DNA of 64,000 nt from Doryteuthis pealeii. Taxonomy: Eukaryota > Mollusca > Cephalopoda > Myopsida > Loliginidae. Under the pieces are notes generated by a model. That model had not been told where the DNA came from, did not search any database, and saw only the letters and a list, made by a program, of their open reading frames with translations. Each line of letters opens with the position of its first letter. The stretch's first letter is position 1. This document shows, one piece after another, positions 1 to 13,300 of the stretch. The stretch is taken from NCBI GenBank assembly GCA_023376005.1, contig CM042157.1, forward strand, positions 93,563,062 to 93,627,061, read 5' to 3'. The translations under genes were made by a program, and so were the position numbers.

Positions 1-18
1 TATCTATATTTATACATA

Positions 19-60
19 CAAGGTGTGTCAAAAAGTATTGAGATTTTTTGACACACCTTG
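19..60. mobile_element. Minimal mariner-like palindrome (TIR pair only)
   Basis: Two arms of about 16 bp beginning CAAGGTGTGTCAAAAA are perfect inverted repeats around a short loop. The palindrome is flanked by TA on both sides (17-18 and 61-62), as expected for Tc1/mariner insertion. Nothing lies between the arms, so it looks like two terminal inverted repeats left after internal deletion. Confidence 0.6.
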
Positions 61-104
61 TATTCTGAAAAAGACTAATGAATGGAACGTTAAGAATGTC
101 ATAA

Positions 105-612
105 AGTATGTATGTCTGTCTGGATAAGAAAATACAATTAACAACAAAGTAAATATATATACACATTAAATATCAACAGTTCTTTTTTTGGGCAAAAATT
201 ACGAAGATTTAATTTATATTCACGAAGATATCTAAAAATTAAAATATATATAATAATGGATCTATGAAACTTTCTAAACATTACACCAGGTTTTTTTGGT
301 TTTTTGTCTACCCAGGTGATGATGGGTAGCCACTTCTAGTACATATATAAAGGGCAGTTGGTGTGTATGTATGTATGTCCAAAGGAAACTAAGAAAATAA
401 AACAATTAATAATAAAGTAAATATACACATTAAATATCGCCGGGTCTTGCTTTTTGTTCAATAATTATGAAGATTTCATTTATATTCAAGAAGATATCTA
501 AAAATTAAAATATACATAATAATGGATTTGTGAGACTAACTTGCTAACTATTGCACCAGGTTTTTTTGGTCTCCCCTCTACTCAGGTGATGCTAGGTAGC
601 CACTCATAGTTG
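105..612. repeat. Two-copy tandem repeat, about 260 bp unit
   Basis: The segment from about 105 to 363 is repeated from about 364 to 612. Both copies run from a GTATGTATGT stretch through an AT-rich body to a CACCAGGTTTTTTTGGT stretch and then GGTAGCCACT. They are diverged by a few substitutions and small indels. No coding potential is seen. Confidence 0.7.
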
Positions 613-625
613 AACAATAAAGTAA

Positions 626-1042
626 GGGTAATTCCATGTCAAATCCAGAAAAAAGTAAAATTGTCACCGACCCCCTTCAATTTTTCTGAAATTTTTTCCA
701 GGTGTGGACTATTTTAACATTAGATGATCCCCAAAATTTGAGTTTCAAATTTCAAAAATTGGCGGAGTTATGTTGATTTTTAGCTCTCCAAATTTGATGG
801 GGTTGGCGAAAAATGGCAACTTTTTGTAATCTATTTTTGTCTGTAAAATGAGTTCTAGAGCTTCCCTACTACTAAAAATTGGTTTATAAAAGCATTTTGA
901 AATCCAAAAATGCTATCAAAAAAGTTTTAAAGTCAACTTTTTAGAATTGGCTAACTTTATCATAATCCACACTTGGACAAAATTTCAGAAAAATTGAAGG
1001 GGGTGGGTGACATGGCCTGGAGGATTTGACATGGAATTGTCC
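626..1042. mobile_element. MITE with long terminal inverted repeats
   Basis: The ends are inverted copies that start GGTAATTCCATGTCAAATCC on the left and end with its near complement (GGATTTGACATGGAATTGTCC region) on the right. The arms stay similar for about 90 bp, through a shared CCCCCTTCAATTTTTCTGAA block. There is no transposase. A related sequence with a similar outer end lies at 43415-43830. Confidence 0.75.
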
Positions 1043-1066
1043 GTAAATAATATCCATTTTAACCAT

Positions 1067-1409
1067 CTATTAATAATGGAGATTCGCTTCTGGTTTTTGT
1101 CTGTAACAAAAATTACGTCACTGCTTACGTCACATTACCCAAAATAGTCATAACATTTTTTTTTTAATACACTCAAAATTTGAACATGCAACATTAGACA
1201 GTCCTCATTGTTTTTTAAAACAAGTTTTAATAAAAATACATGACTGGTATTATATATCTATATATAGTTTGTTTTATTTTAATACATATTTAAGGTTTAC
1301 ATGATTTTACTTACTTAGGGTACAAACTCGCTGACATTGAATTTTTTACTCCCACCCCTCAGGTAATATGTTTCAAAAATCTTTTTTTTAATTTTTTATT
1401 TTGTACTAG
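1067..1409 (+). mobile_element. Non-autonomous Helitron-like fragment
   Basis: It begins TCTATTAATAATGGAGATTC like the intact copy at 60201-60828 and carries the same pair of ACGTCA motifs (about 1115-1133). It ends near a CTAGT, but the 3' hairpin is eroded. Confidence 0.6.
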
Positions 1410-1720
1410 TCATGATAATGATCTTTTAAATGATAATTGGTTTGTAAATAAATAATAATAGACAACTAAACTTCAAAAACAACAGAAAATGAAAATAAAA
1501 GGAAAAAAGATTTCAATCAAATTTTACTTGCTATTGACTAACTGCTATAAATAGCTTATAATTATCAGGTCAGGCTGATAGCATGGATACCCATGACTCT
1601 CCTGCCAACTGTCCCTATTAGTCATCACCCCTATCAGGTCTTCCCAGAAACTGTGCAGAGATGAATGATGTAGCAATGATTATTTAGAATAGGTGAAGTA
1701 AACCTGTATCAATTTTTTCC
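1410..1720. other. RNF111 intron, no feature
   Basis: AT-rich intronic sequence between the Helitron fragment and the duplicated exon edge. I see no recognisable coding exon here, so the exon joining after 1926 is not evident within the window. Confidence 0.4.
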
Positions 1721-1945
1721 AGGGGCAATGATATAAATAATACCTTTTCATTCAAGTTAGATTTTTAAAAAATAAAATAAAATAAAATAAAATAAATAAA
1801 AATATGCTTACATTAGAGACTGCATTTCCAGGGGCAATGATATAAATAATACCTTTTCATTCAAGTTGGATTTTTTTTAAATAAAATAAAATAAAATAAA
1901 ATAAAATAAATAAAAATATGCTTACATTAGAGACTGCATTTCCGT
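1721..1945 (-). repeat. Tandem duplication of an RNF111 exon edge and donor
   Basis: A block of about 110 bp starting AGGGGCAATGATATAAATAA (1721 and 1830) is present twice. Each copy runs through an AAAAT microsatellite into ATGCTTACATTAGAGACTGC. In the inner copy that last stretch is the real 3' end of the exon at 1926-2475 with its GTAAGC donor. The outer copy (1801-1829) is a second, detached donor with about 20 bases of exon. The duplication therefore copied a splice site. Confidence 0.75.
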
Positions 1946-2475
1946 AGATCGGCGATTGTGTCCCGTAGCATTTGATCTATCCGTGAAGTTATTCCCTCGG
2001 AGATAACTGAAAATTGGATTGTTCTGGCAACTAAAGGTGAGGTCTGCAACACTCTCATCCCTGGTATTATTAGCAGCTGATGAAGAAGATGATGCAAGTG
2101 ATGAGGATGCCTCACTGTGATTATTATTATTATTATTATTATAGCGGCCTGTAGCCGTAGTCATAATGCAGCTGCCACTATTACCAGCCCTACAACTACT
2201 TGCACCAGCTTCTATGTTTGACATGTCTGTGCTGGATCTTCTCATATCTTGCATAGGGGTGGATAGGGGACAGGTATTTGAAGAAGGTGCAGGGGGGGTG
2301 GTTGAGGAGCCCTGTCCTGAAGGGGGAGGAGGAGGAGGAGGAGGTGGTGGTGGCATGTGAAGAGAGGTTGGTAAAGATACCAATGCAGGATGATAATGGT
2401 GATGGTGGATGTGAGCAGGAGGAGGCAATGTCCTGTAAGGGTGGTTAAAGATATGATAATTGCGAGGACAAACAC
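1926..2475 (-). CDS. RNF111: RNF111-like exon 9 (residues 865-1048)
   Basis: The acceptor is a CTTTTAG after a T-rich tract (at 2476). The donor is GTAAGC (1920-1925). Entered in phase 1 from exon 8, the frame stays open for the whole 550 nt and exits in phase 2. It encodes a His-rich stretch (AHIHHHHYH), a run of about eleven prolines, then Ser/Asn-rich sequence including an (AAT)n-encoded Asn run. The reading frame is set by splice phase. The last 40 residues also have a well-behaved alternative frame (see findings), so this part is less certain. Confidence 0.75.
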
Positions 2476-5400
2476 CTAAAAGAAAAAAAAAAAAAGAGAA
2501 GAAGTCAGAAACACAGGAAAAATATAGTAAATCATACAGGATTTTTTTTTTAAAGGAAAAATTATAACAAAATTAATTACACTGAATTAAGGAAATCTTA
2601 TCATAATCGAAGTGTCTGTCTTATTTTTTTTACTGTACTAACGTTATTGTGAATTTTTGTTTTTGATTTTACATATCTTATTATTATGGAGATTCAGTGT
2701 CTATCTGTAACTGAAACTATGTCACTACTTACATCACAATACCCTCAGGAATTGTGTTAGTTTATCAACAAGTATTTATTTCATAGTCAAAATCATTAAT
2801 ACATAGAATAAATGTTATTCATTAACAAAGTCTCTATGAAAGTCTAAGTTGGATTTGCCTCAAAACAGAGTCCATGTTGTTAGTACATTTAAAATCCTGC
2901 AATGTGTCTTATATATCACTAAGAAATAAAGGTTTACATGATATATGGTGTGGTTAATTTGCATGCTGGTTTTAACAAAACTAGGTTTAATAAATAATTA
3001 CTTAGTGTAATCTTTTATAAGCATTCTTATTTAATTTTGTTAGTCTTTCTAATTCAATATATTTCATTACATTAAAACTTAAATACTTAAGGGGTGTATA
3101 TTCTGGCTAGTCATTCTAATTTCAAATTTTAAAAGTCAACCAGAACAAATTAAAATAGTGAACTTATTAAAAATTAAATTAAATAATAAAAAAAAGATAT
3201 AAAAGTAAATTTATTTACATCCATGACTCTGTCCACTTGAGTGAATATGAGCTTGAGGAGGAACAGGAGATTGTGGATACATCTCATGATATATACATCT
3301 CCTAATGTTGTCAGATTGCTGAAAACAAAACAATAAAAGATTTTAATTAAATTCGCACAATTTCAAACTATATCACTACTCAAGTTACAATTCCCTTAGT
3401 TATTTACATCATATTCTCTATGATTTTATTTTTATTTAAACCTCAATTATTAATAAAATTGTTTTACATTATTAATAATTATGACCAGATCTACATACGA
3501 ACAACATGCAATTGTATTTATATATACAACAAAATAACGGTTTACAGTGTGAAAGGCTAATTTGCATATTGATATTAAAAATTTGATTTTAATAAATAGT
3601 ATTATTGATTTATAATAGATTGGTTTTATCTTAATGAATATGAGCTAAAATCTTGGGGATAAATCTTAAAAGAAATCCATAAATAAGAAGAAATAACTGT
3701 AATTTTATTCTTTACTTCCTATTTTAACTAAATAGTTAAATTAAAAAAATTCAATAATGAAAGATGGGAGTGGTGGAAGAGTAAGTTTCAGTTGTTCTAT
3801 TTTTTTATTATACCCACCTCCCTCTGTTTAAAATCTTTTTATCTACATTCTTATTTAGTTTCATTAGCCTTTCTAATTTAATATAATATTTTATTACATT
3901 AAAAGAGCCGGTTTAGCTCAGTCGGTAGAGAGTCCGACTAGGAATCACAAGGTTCCTGGTTATATACCAACCCTCACTAACTCAGCGTATGAGTAGCACA
4001 GGGATATGTGCAGTAAAGTGGGGAGCTGATGGTAGATGTGCCGCTCCAGATGCTAAAATAATCTCCTTGGTCTAGCACAAGTGAAAGGGGGATAGACTCC
4101 CTCACTGTCTGGCTATTACCGGTATTAGGCCACCCTGTCAACTTTACTTTTACTTGCATTAAAACTTAAATACTTGCACCTGGAGAGTGCATATTGTTGC
4201 TAGTCTAAATAATACAAATTATCAAGCCTCATCTCAAAAATTCAGAGAAATAAAAAGGTAGCAGCAGCAGCAGCAGCAGCGAGCTTTAGTTACTTACCCA
4301 TGCATTGAAAGGTAGACAGCTGTAAGTATGGTCCGAACAGGACTGACGATCTGTATAGTAGCATGGTGAAGTAAATGCAGGCATCATGTGAGCAGGTAAC
4401 GGCTGCATTGACTGCTGGTGGTGAGAGTGGTGGTGATGGTGAGGTCGTTGATGTGACATATGCTGCTGCTGATGATGATGGTGATGGTGGTGATGATGTT
4501 GAGATTGCTGGGTCTGACCAGGTGTTGGCCCATGATGGTGGTGGTGTTTGTGATGCACAGGTGGCCCCGATGACATGGAATTGTAACCAGACAACATGCA
4601 CGATGACATGCTGTGTGGGGGTTGAGAAGACCCTGTGGAAAGGGACTCTCTAGCTGACCCAGTGGATGACAACTGGGTACTTGACAGGGATGAGGCCCAT
4701 GAAGATGAAGATGACAAACTGATTGAGGTAGGTACTGTCGAAGTTTGTTGCTGGTGGGGTTGCTGCACACAGGAACTTCTTGCAGCAGATTCTACAATAA
4801 ATAAAAAAAAATTAGAAATTAAGCAGTTTTTTTGTGAGACTTACTATTTGCTTCAAGTTCAAATCTGATAACATTGACAGTAAAATTATCAGCAATAAAT
4901 ATGTAAAAGTGTATAATGTATATAATCTACTAGCAGAAGTACCCAATCCATGACAGGACTAAAAGGATTTTAGGAACACAAGAGAGGAGGTAGGAGGAAG
5001 AGAGGTGGTAAGAGGAAAATAATTTAGCAAACTCCTTATCAAATTTAAAGAAAAAAAATATTACTAAGAATTCGTGTATTACAATGTTTGTTTATTTTAG
5101 GAATTGTTTTTGGGGTTTTTTTTTGTACATTTAAAATATATTTTTAAAAATGTAACCCTAAACTCGTGAGTGTTTTGAAACAATTTTATATATTTCTAAA
5201 AACCTTTTTTGTATATATGACAAAAATTGTAATGAAGTCCTTAATTGCTTTTTGTACTTAATAATGAATAAATGAAAAGTTCCACAAATTGATTGATTTT
5301 TATCTATTGAATTATATCATTTAATCAGTAAAAATCAAAAACTAAATTTTGTACTTTTCATTATTATAAACACATTAAAGTGTATGTGTGTTATGATATA

Positions 5401-5943
5401 TCTTTCCAGAGTTATAAGTCAACATGCACATACCAAAACTGACACGACTCCTTTATATATATATGAAATAGGTATATTTGGGCAGCATCTATTCATTCAA
5501 ACAATTTTGGTTAAACATAATAGAATCCTTATTGTTTTCAAGTTTTCTAACAATTTTTTTGATTAATACCTTTCATGATAATAACATTAAAAGAATTGTT
5601 AGGAAACTTGAAAGGAAAAAGAAAAAAACTTGAAAACAATAAAGATTCTATTATGTTTAACCAAATTTGTTTGAATATATATATATATATAAATTGTATA
5701 ATTATTCAGTGTGAAAGGAAAATTATATCATTCTTTACCATAGTTACTTTGAATCTTACATAATTATCTATTTTTATTTCTAAACTCTGACAGTATAAAA
5801 AAAAAAAACTTCTGGCTTTACAGTTTTTAATTACACAATAGAAACTTTGGCCTGGAGAAAAAAAATATATAAAAAGAAAAGACTAAATCATCTGCACCTC
5901 CTGAAAATAATTAGATGGTACAATAAAAAGGCTGCCTAAATAC

Positions 5944-6004
<61 letters not shown>

Positions 6005-6088
6005 TATTTAGGCAGCATTTTTTCTTTTAAACATGTTGTATTAAACTCTACTGACGATTCTTGTCGGACGAGTTTTTGTTCGATCCTT

Positions 6089-6169
<81 letters not shown>

Positions 6170-8540
6170 TAATTATGTAAGATTCAAAGTAACTGTGGTA
6201 AAGAATGGTATAATTTTCCTTTCACACTGAATAGTTATACAATTTTTATGTTTTAGTGCTAATTTCCTTAATCTAAATTTAAAAAGCTTTGAAGAGTAAT
6301 AAACTTTCTTGGCTATTCTTAAGAGGATTATCTGTAAATCTGCAGAATAAAATAATTTATTGCACTGAAAATGAATGAACAAACGAGTTATGTATCAATT
6401 ATTGTTAATATTTTAATTATTATTTCCTCAATATCAATTTTGGTTGCTTTTTATCAGAATTACTAGACTGTCTTTTTACTGCCATCAGTAAGCACAAAGA
6501 AAAAAAATAACTGATTCCTGAAATCTAGAGAGAAGTTTTTTTCCACATTCATAGTTTGTTATTTTTTTTTTTTTTTTTAGTAAAGAACTTTCTTCATATT
6601 TGTAATTTGCTTTGGAGTAAACAATCTTTGTAGATTGTTTATTATTTCTTGTATTTAATCTCTTTAATTTTACCCTAAAGTAATGAGCCAATAGTTTTCT
6701 AATAAATTAAATTTATTTCCTCTCAAAATAATGGTAAATATCTACTGGCGAAACATAACCAAATACTACCATAAAATCCTTACTCTAAAGACTGAAACCC
6801 ATATGACAAAACAAATTCTACATAAACATTTCTGGCATCAAATGACCCACAAAGATTGATATGCTGTTAAACAAAACTCAAACTGAAAAATTATTTTCCC
6901 AGAGAAATAAATGTAGAGTGGATTAATCTATTTATGGACTCCAGATTATTTAAACTTTTATAATAGACAAAACCAATGAAAATTATTAAATCTATACACA
7001 CAAAAAAAGATAAACACGGTACTAAACATATTAAATATATGAAAGTGATACCACTTTCTTTTGTTTTTGTCCACCCTCCTAAAGAATTTTATTCAATTCT
7101 AAATGTTTATTCTTTATGCTCTTGAATATGTGAAATAACATTTTAATAATCAAAAAAATTATTAATAAACATTGGATAATGTAATTTAAAAAAAGTTTTT
7201 TTACAAAGTATGAATTTAGCATGCGTGAAGTTCCCTATATGCAATAACCAACTTACTTATTGTCCGAGGGACATTTACAATTTGTTGAACTGACATCTCT
7301 TGTAGAACACCTATATTATAGAAAATTTTAAGGTATTAGACATTTTTCTATTTTTGGAGGAATAATGTTAACTTGTAAAGGTTTTCTTCACAAGTTTTTT
7401 TTAATAAATACAAAATTTAAGCTATTTTCTTAACAAAATTGAAACTAGGAAAATCTTTTTGAAATCGTACATAATGTTTTTTTTATTTTTTCAGGAGTGC
7501 GTTTCCTTTTTATCAAACATCTATGATAGCTAAATTTCAATTATTAGCTCAAGAGGTCAAACTGAAGGAGTAAGTTATCAAACATTTTACACATTTGAAA
7601 AACACTAGAAAAAATAACAGCGTGGTCCGAAAGTCTTGTCACCCCAACTTATTGTTTTAATAATACAATATGTAATTATTTTACTTCTATAAAAAAAAAT
7701 CTTTAAAAAAAAAAAATTATTTTGTAGAAATTAGGGTCATATTATATGATTATTTTATTTATAAAAGAAAGAAAAAAATCAAGGTGTGACACAACTTTCC
7801 AACCACTTTGTACAAAACACAATATTTGCTCCATTGTCTATAATAAGGATTTAAATATTAATATGCATATACTGGATTGGCTATAAATAATTTTTTAAGA
7901 TTTAAAACATACCAGAATTTTATTTCTAATCAAACATTATAGAATCAAAACGGATATTATTAGGTATTAGGTTTATTATCAAACTCTCTCTACAGCATTG
8001 AAACTGTAGAAATAATAAAAATCTTGCAATCTTTGGTTTAGAAGAAAATTAACTTTTCATTAAAAAATGCTAGGGGGCTATATGGGTGATACTGCAAACT
8101 CCAGAATTCAGTAGAATTTCAAGATATTCAAAAGGAGTGATTAGAGTATCTTTAAGTTTGTTAATTTTTCTGTTATCAACTTATTTAGCATTTTGTAAAG
8201 AAAAATACAATCAATTTGAAGCTATATGATATTGAATTTAAAAGCAGTGATTACATTACAAAATATATTTATTAATGCATAATTAAAATATACAAACACA
8301 TCAAGATACAGTATAAGTTACATTTAGATTTTTTTTAAATTTTAATGCAAAAATATTCACATATGAAATGACAATCAGGTAAAATACCTAATGATTACAA
8401 TAACTAATAATGGAAACATTAAACCAGAAACGATAGAGATTTTGCTATTATTAGATCAAAAAGATTTTATGTGTATAATACAGTGAAATGTTACACTTGA
8501 TAGAAATAAGAGTGGGAAATGATTACCTTGTATTGGGGTG

Positions 8541-8581
<41 letters not shown>

Positions 8582-10352
8582 CACACAGGCACTTAAAGAA
8601 TTTATGTTGCTAAATTTGACAAACATTTTTTGTTTCTTTTCTTATTATATCTAGTACAAAGATAAACTACATGATTTTCAACTCTTTAAAGGAAAATATT
8701 CAATTTTTAAGTTTTTAACTTCAGAAATTCTAGATTCTGGTTGATCACTCTGGTTATTCATGAGATGGTTTGTCATTCATGCCAGGTTTTTTTTTTTTTA
8801 TTAAGTTTTTCAAGTATTTTCCATTAACGGATTACATCAGGTCCGTACCGATTAGATACTATTTCTCTGAATTTTTGAGATGAGGCTTGATAATTTGTAT
8901 TATTCAGACTATTGTCCTCATCTTTATTTCATTTTAAATAAAGATGAGGACAATAATCCAAATACCAAGCTTCATTTCAAAAATTCAGAGAAACACTATA
9001 GAAACCTTTGCTTCTTTTATTGTCCCACCATTAGAGTACTTCCAATTTATATTTGATTTTAAATTACAATTATTTATATCTAAGTTGATCTTGGTCTGTT
9101 AGTGTTTTGATTTTGGTATCCTGGAATTATTTTCTATTTATTTTTGCACCTCCTGGTTCCAAAATTTTGGAGAGGAATATTCACATCTGGAACAAGTTGT
9201 GGTAACAGCACCCAACAATGAAGCAGCTGTACCGCCACCTGCCCCCTATCTCACAAACCATCTGAGTGAGGCGGAGTAGACATGCTGAACACTACTGGAG
9301 AAGCAAGGATGAACTCATAAGCGACATTCTCCTGTGGAAGCCAACAAATGGACATGCTAATGTGGGCCACCCAGCAAGGACATACATTGACCAGCTCTGC
9401 ACGGATACTGGATGCTGAGCAGAGGAGCTCCCTGGGACAATGAATGAGAGAGAAGGTTGGCGAAAGATTGTCATGGATATCCATGCTAACTGCACGACAT
9501 GATGATGATGATGATTTACAGTCAAATATAACAATTCTCTATGGGTTTTACAAAGAAAATAGAGCATTCCAACTTTAAATCAAGTTGGTTGGTTATTTTG
9601 TTTAATGGCATATCAACCTTTGTGGGCTATTTAAAGGTTTTAAGATAAGATTTTATCTATAAAGGTTTTAAGATAAGATTTTATCTATAAAGGTTTTAAG
9701 ATAAGATTTTATCTATAAAGGATTTAAGATAAGATTTTATCTATAAAGGTTTTAAGATAAGATTTTATCTATAAAGGTTTTAAGATAAGATTTTATCTAT
9801 AAAGGTTTTAAGATAAGATTATTTTTAAGATAAGATTTTATCTATAAAGGTTTTAGATAAGATTTTATCTATAAAGGTTTTAAGATAAGATTTTATCTAT
9901 AAAGGTTTAAGATAAGATTTCATCTATAAAGGTTTTAAGATAAGATTTTATCTATAAAGGTTTTAAGATAAGATTTCATCTATAAAGGTTTTAAGATAAG
10001 ATTTCATCTATAAAGGTTTTAAGATAAGATTTCATCTATAAAGGTTTTAAGATAAGATTTCATCTATAAAGGTTTTAAGAGGTTTAAGATAAGATTTATC
10101 TATAAAGTTTTAAGATAAGATTTTATCTATAAAGGTTTTAAGATAAGATTTTATCTATAAAGGTTTTAAGATAAGATTTTATCTATAAAGGTTTTAAGAT
10201 AAGATTTTATCTATAAAATTTTAAGATAAGATTTTATCTATAAAGGTTTTAAGATAAGACTTTTTTTTTTTATTTTTTTTTTAAATGTTTCCAGCTTTTT
10301 TACAATTCAGAAAAACAATTGCTAATTCACTAACAAGAAATTTTTTTTTTTT

Positions 10353-10383
<31 letters not shown>

Positions 10384-13300
10384 GAAAAAAAAAAAGATGG
10401 TAGTATGTTACTGGTTTTCTTACCATCATCAGACTCTGTAAGGTCTACTACCACTGTAGCTTGACTACTGGTACTGCTACTACTATCTGTTCTATTTGCG
10501 GACCGTCTGTAAATAGAAGTAATGATGAAATTTCATTTAGAATATGAATAAAATTTGAACATTTCATTAATTTATTGATAGCCTAATTCAATGGAAGGAT
10601 ACAGATATTTGAAACAAATGACGTCAAAGAGATGGAATGCAAAAATAATAAATTCTTAAAGAATTGCATTTTCATTTCTACATGCGGAATATCAACCAAT
10701 ATTCAAATGTTAAAAGCTCTTCATTTTTCTTTATTTGGAGTGGGCAAAAATTTAGTTTTACTAAAAAATTTTGTTTGTTTTACGGCATATCAACCTCAGT
10801 GGGTCATTTAATGCCGATAAAGTTTTGAAATAAATTCATTCTTAATCGATACTCAATTTTTTTTATAAATACATTTTTCTATTTAACCCATAGATGGGAC
10901 CCTAACAGGTACTACCACTACAGGTCAGAGTGGACCAGGGAGCAATGGTGATGAAGGGGTGCTCCACATTCCCCAAACCTCCAAAACAGGAACCTCACCA
11001 TCAGATAGAGTTTAACGTCATTTCCAAGACATGAAGACCCTCAGCCACTGCTAATATGATAAGAAGAGTTGGGGCTTGCCATAAGGGCATTAAGGTTGGG
11101 ACAATCATATAGGTGCTAGGGCTTGATATGACCAACCAATTGATTAGAGGGGGCCTCTCCGACCGCCCATCTAGCCTAAGGGTCTAAGTGGAGTGTTGCA
11201 TTTCATGGACTGCTCATCCACCAGGATTCCAACCATAAGCATCACAGGTTACCACTCACGGTCAACAGGTGGCCCCATTGGGGGGTTCTTACCCCTCTGC
11301 AGCAGTGTAATCGGTGTGTTCTAAAGCCCCAGCCGACAGGGCTGGGACAAAAATTTAAAATATTTTATTATTAATTCCTAATACTTACATTAGTAATATA
11401 AAAATGTAAGAAATAAATTCTAAGGTGTCATTACTAAAAACAAATCCTACATAAGCACAGAATTAAAGATTTATAATCATAAGAGAAAATATTTGTGAGA
11501 GGTTCTGTTTTAGCTGTAGAGCATTCACCCAGGAATCAAGTGGTTCCAGGTTCAATACTGGTCTCTGCCAGCGCATGAGTAGTACAGCTTGGGTAATCTG
11601 ATCTGTGCAGTAAAGCATCTTGGAGCTAACGGCAGGTGTAGCGCTCCAACTCAGCAAAAACAATCTCCCTGGTCTAGCACTAGCATAAAGGGGATAGACT
11701 CTCTCACTGATACTGACAATAGGCTGACTTTATTTTTTTTAGATTATAAATTACTTTACATTAGCAATCATGAGTTGCTTTAATCATTAAGAATTAAGTC
11801 ATAAATCTATGTTATCAAAATCTATATTATTTGGTAACTGAGATATTACTATTCACTATGTTTCATTTTCATTTTTTATTATAGAAACTAGCAAATATAT
11901 GCACCCTCCGGGCGCAAGTATTTAAGTTTTAATGTAATAAAATATTGTATTAAATTAGAAAGTCTAATGAAACTAAATAAGAATGCAGATAAAAAGATTT
12001 GAAACAGAGGGAGTATAATCAAAAAAATAGAACAATTGAAATTTACTCTTCCATCACTCTCGTCTTTCATTGTTATTTTTTATAATTTAAGTATTTAGTT
12101 AAAAGAGGAAGTAAAGAATAAAATGACAGTTATTTTTTCTTGTTAATGGATTTCATTTAAGATTCATTGAAGAGATTTTTGCTTATATTCATTAAAATAA
12201 AACCAAACAGTTAGAAATCAATAATACTAAGCACATATTTATTAAAATCACATTTTTAATATCAATATGCAAATTAGCTTTCCCGTTCACACTGTAAACC
12301 ACTATTTTGTTGTATATATAAATATAATTGCATGTTGTTAGTATGTAGATATGGTTAACAGTATTAATAATGTAAAACAATTTTATTAATGATTGAGGTT
12401 TAAATAAAAATAAATTCATGGTCAATTTGACCTCAATAACAAAGGGAATTGTGACTTGAGTAGTGATTTAGTTTCGGTTAGACAGAAAAGCACACAATCT
12501 CCATTATAATAAGATTAACAGTTATGTTTTCCCTTTTTAAACATGTCTTTATTTAAAATCAGTTAAAAAAATATTTATTTATTTAAAATAGAATTAGTAA
12601 AAATAATATTTAATAGAATTTACTATAAATTTAAATCCAACCAATATTCAAAATGTTAAAAGCTTTTAATTTTCCTTTATTTGGAACGAGTAAAAAATCA
12701 AAATATTTTCTTAATTCATAATGAATGAATCGGCTAATTACCTGTTAATTAAGGTTTCCACCTTGACAACTTCTATATCGCTATCATCAGAATCAGACGA
12801 CAGCTGCACATCTGGGATAATTGGGGATAATACTTGCCGATTTCTTGGTGACAGAGATGAAGGTGATGAAGCAGATGAAGATGAACATGTTGAGGAACCC
12901 AATGATGCAGAATAATATGAGGAAGATGGAGATCCCCATGTCAGTTCATCTGTTGTCCCACTATTACCTGTAGCACCAAGGTCTCTGTTTATAGGACTAT
13001 CCATATTTGTAGATGTAATCAGCGGATCACAAGGCCGATCCTGGCCAACTGGATTTGTCATGATGTTGTTACTTATAGCACACTGATTCAATCCGGTATA
13101 CATATCCTGCATTTGATCTTGTTCGGTCACTCCAGCTGCCTCTGACCGGTTATACTGACTACAGGAATTATGAGCGTCCTGACTGTTGTCTAACACGTGC
13201 ATATTACAATTGGTATGCGAAGACTGCCCAAATCCAGAAATATTGTTTCTACTCGAGTTGACACCTGCAGAATTTACTGAAAACTGATATCTAAACCTGT

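Noticed and set aside
2166..2360. Plus-strand open frame with a poly-Gly end
   Set aside because: Antisense shadow of the RNF111 exon 9 poly-Pro tract.
3905..3975. Possible functional tRNA gene
   Set aside because: A and B boxes are present, but the acceptor and anticodon arms do not pair properly. It continues into a SINE body with a target duplication.
9637..10259. CRISPR-like regular array
   Set aside because: Units are contiguous with no unique spacers, in a eukaryotic intron. It is a minisatellite.
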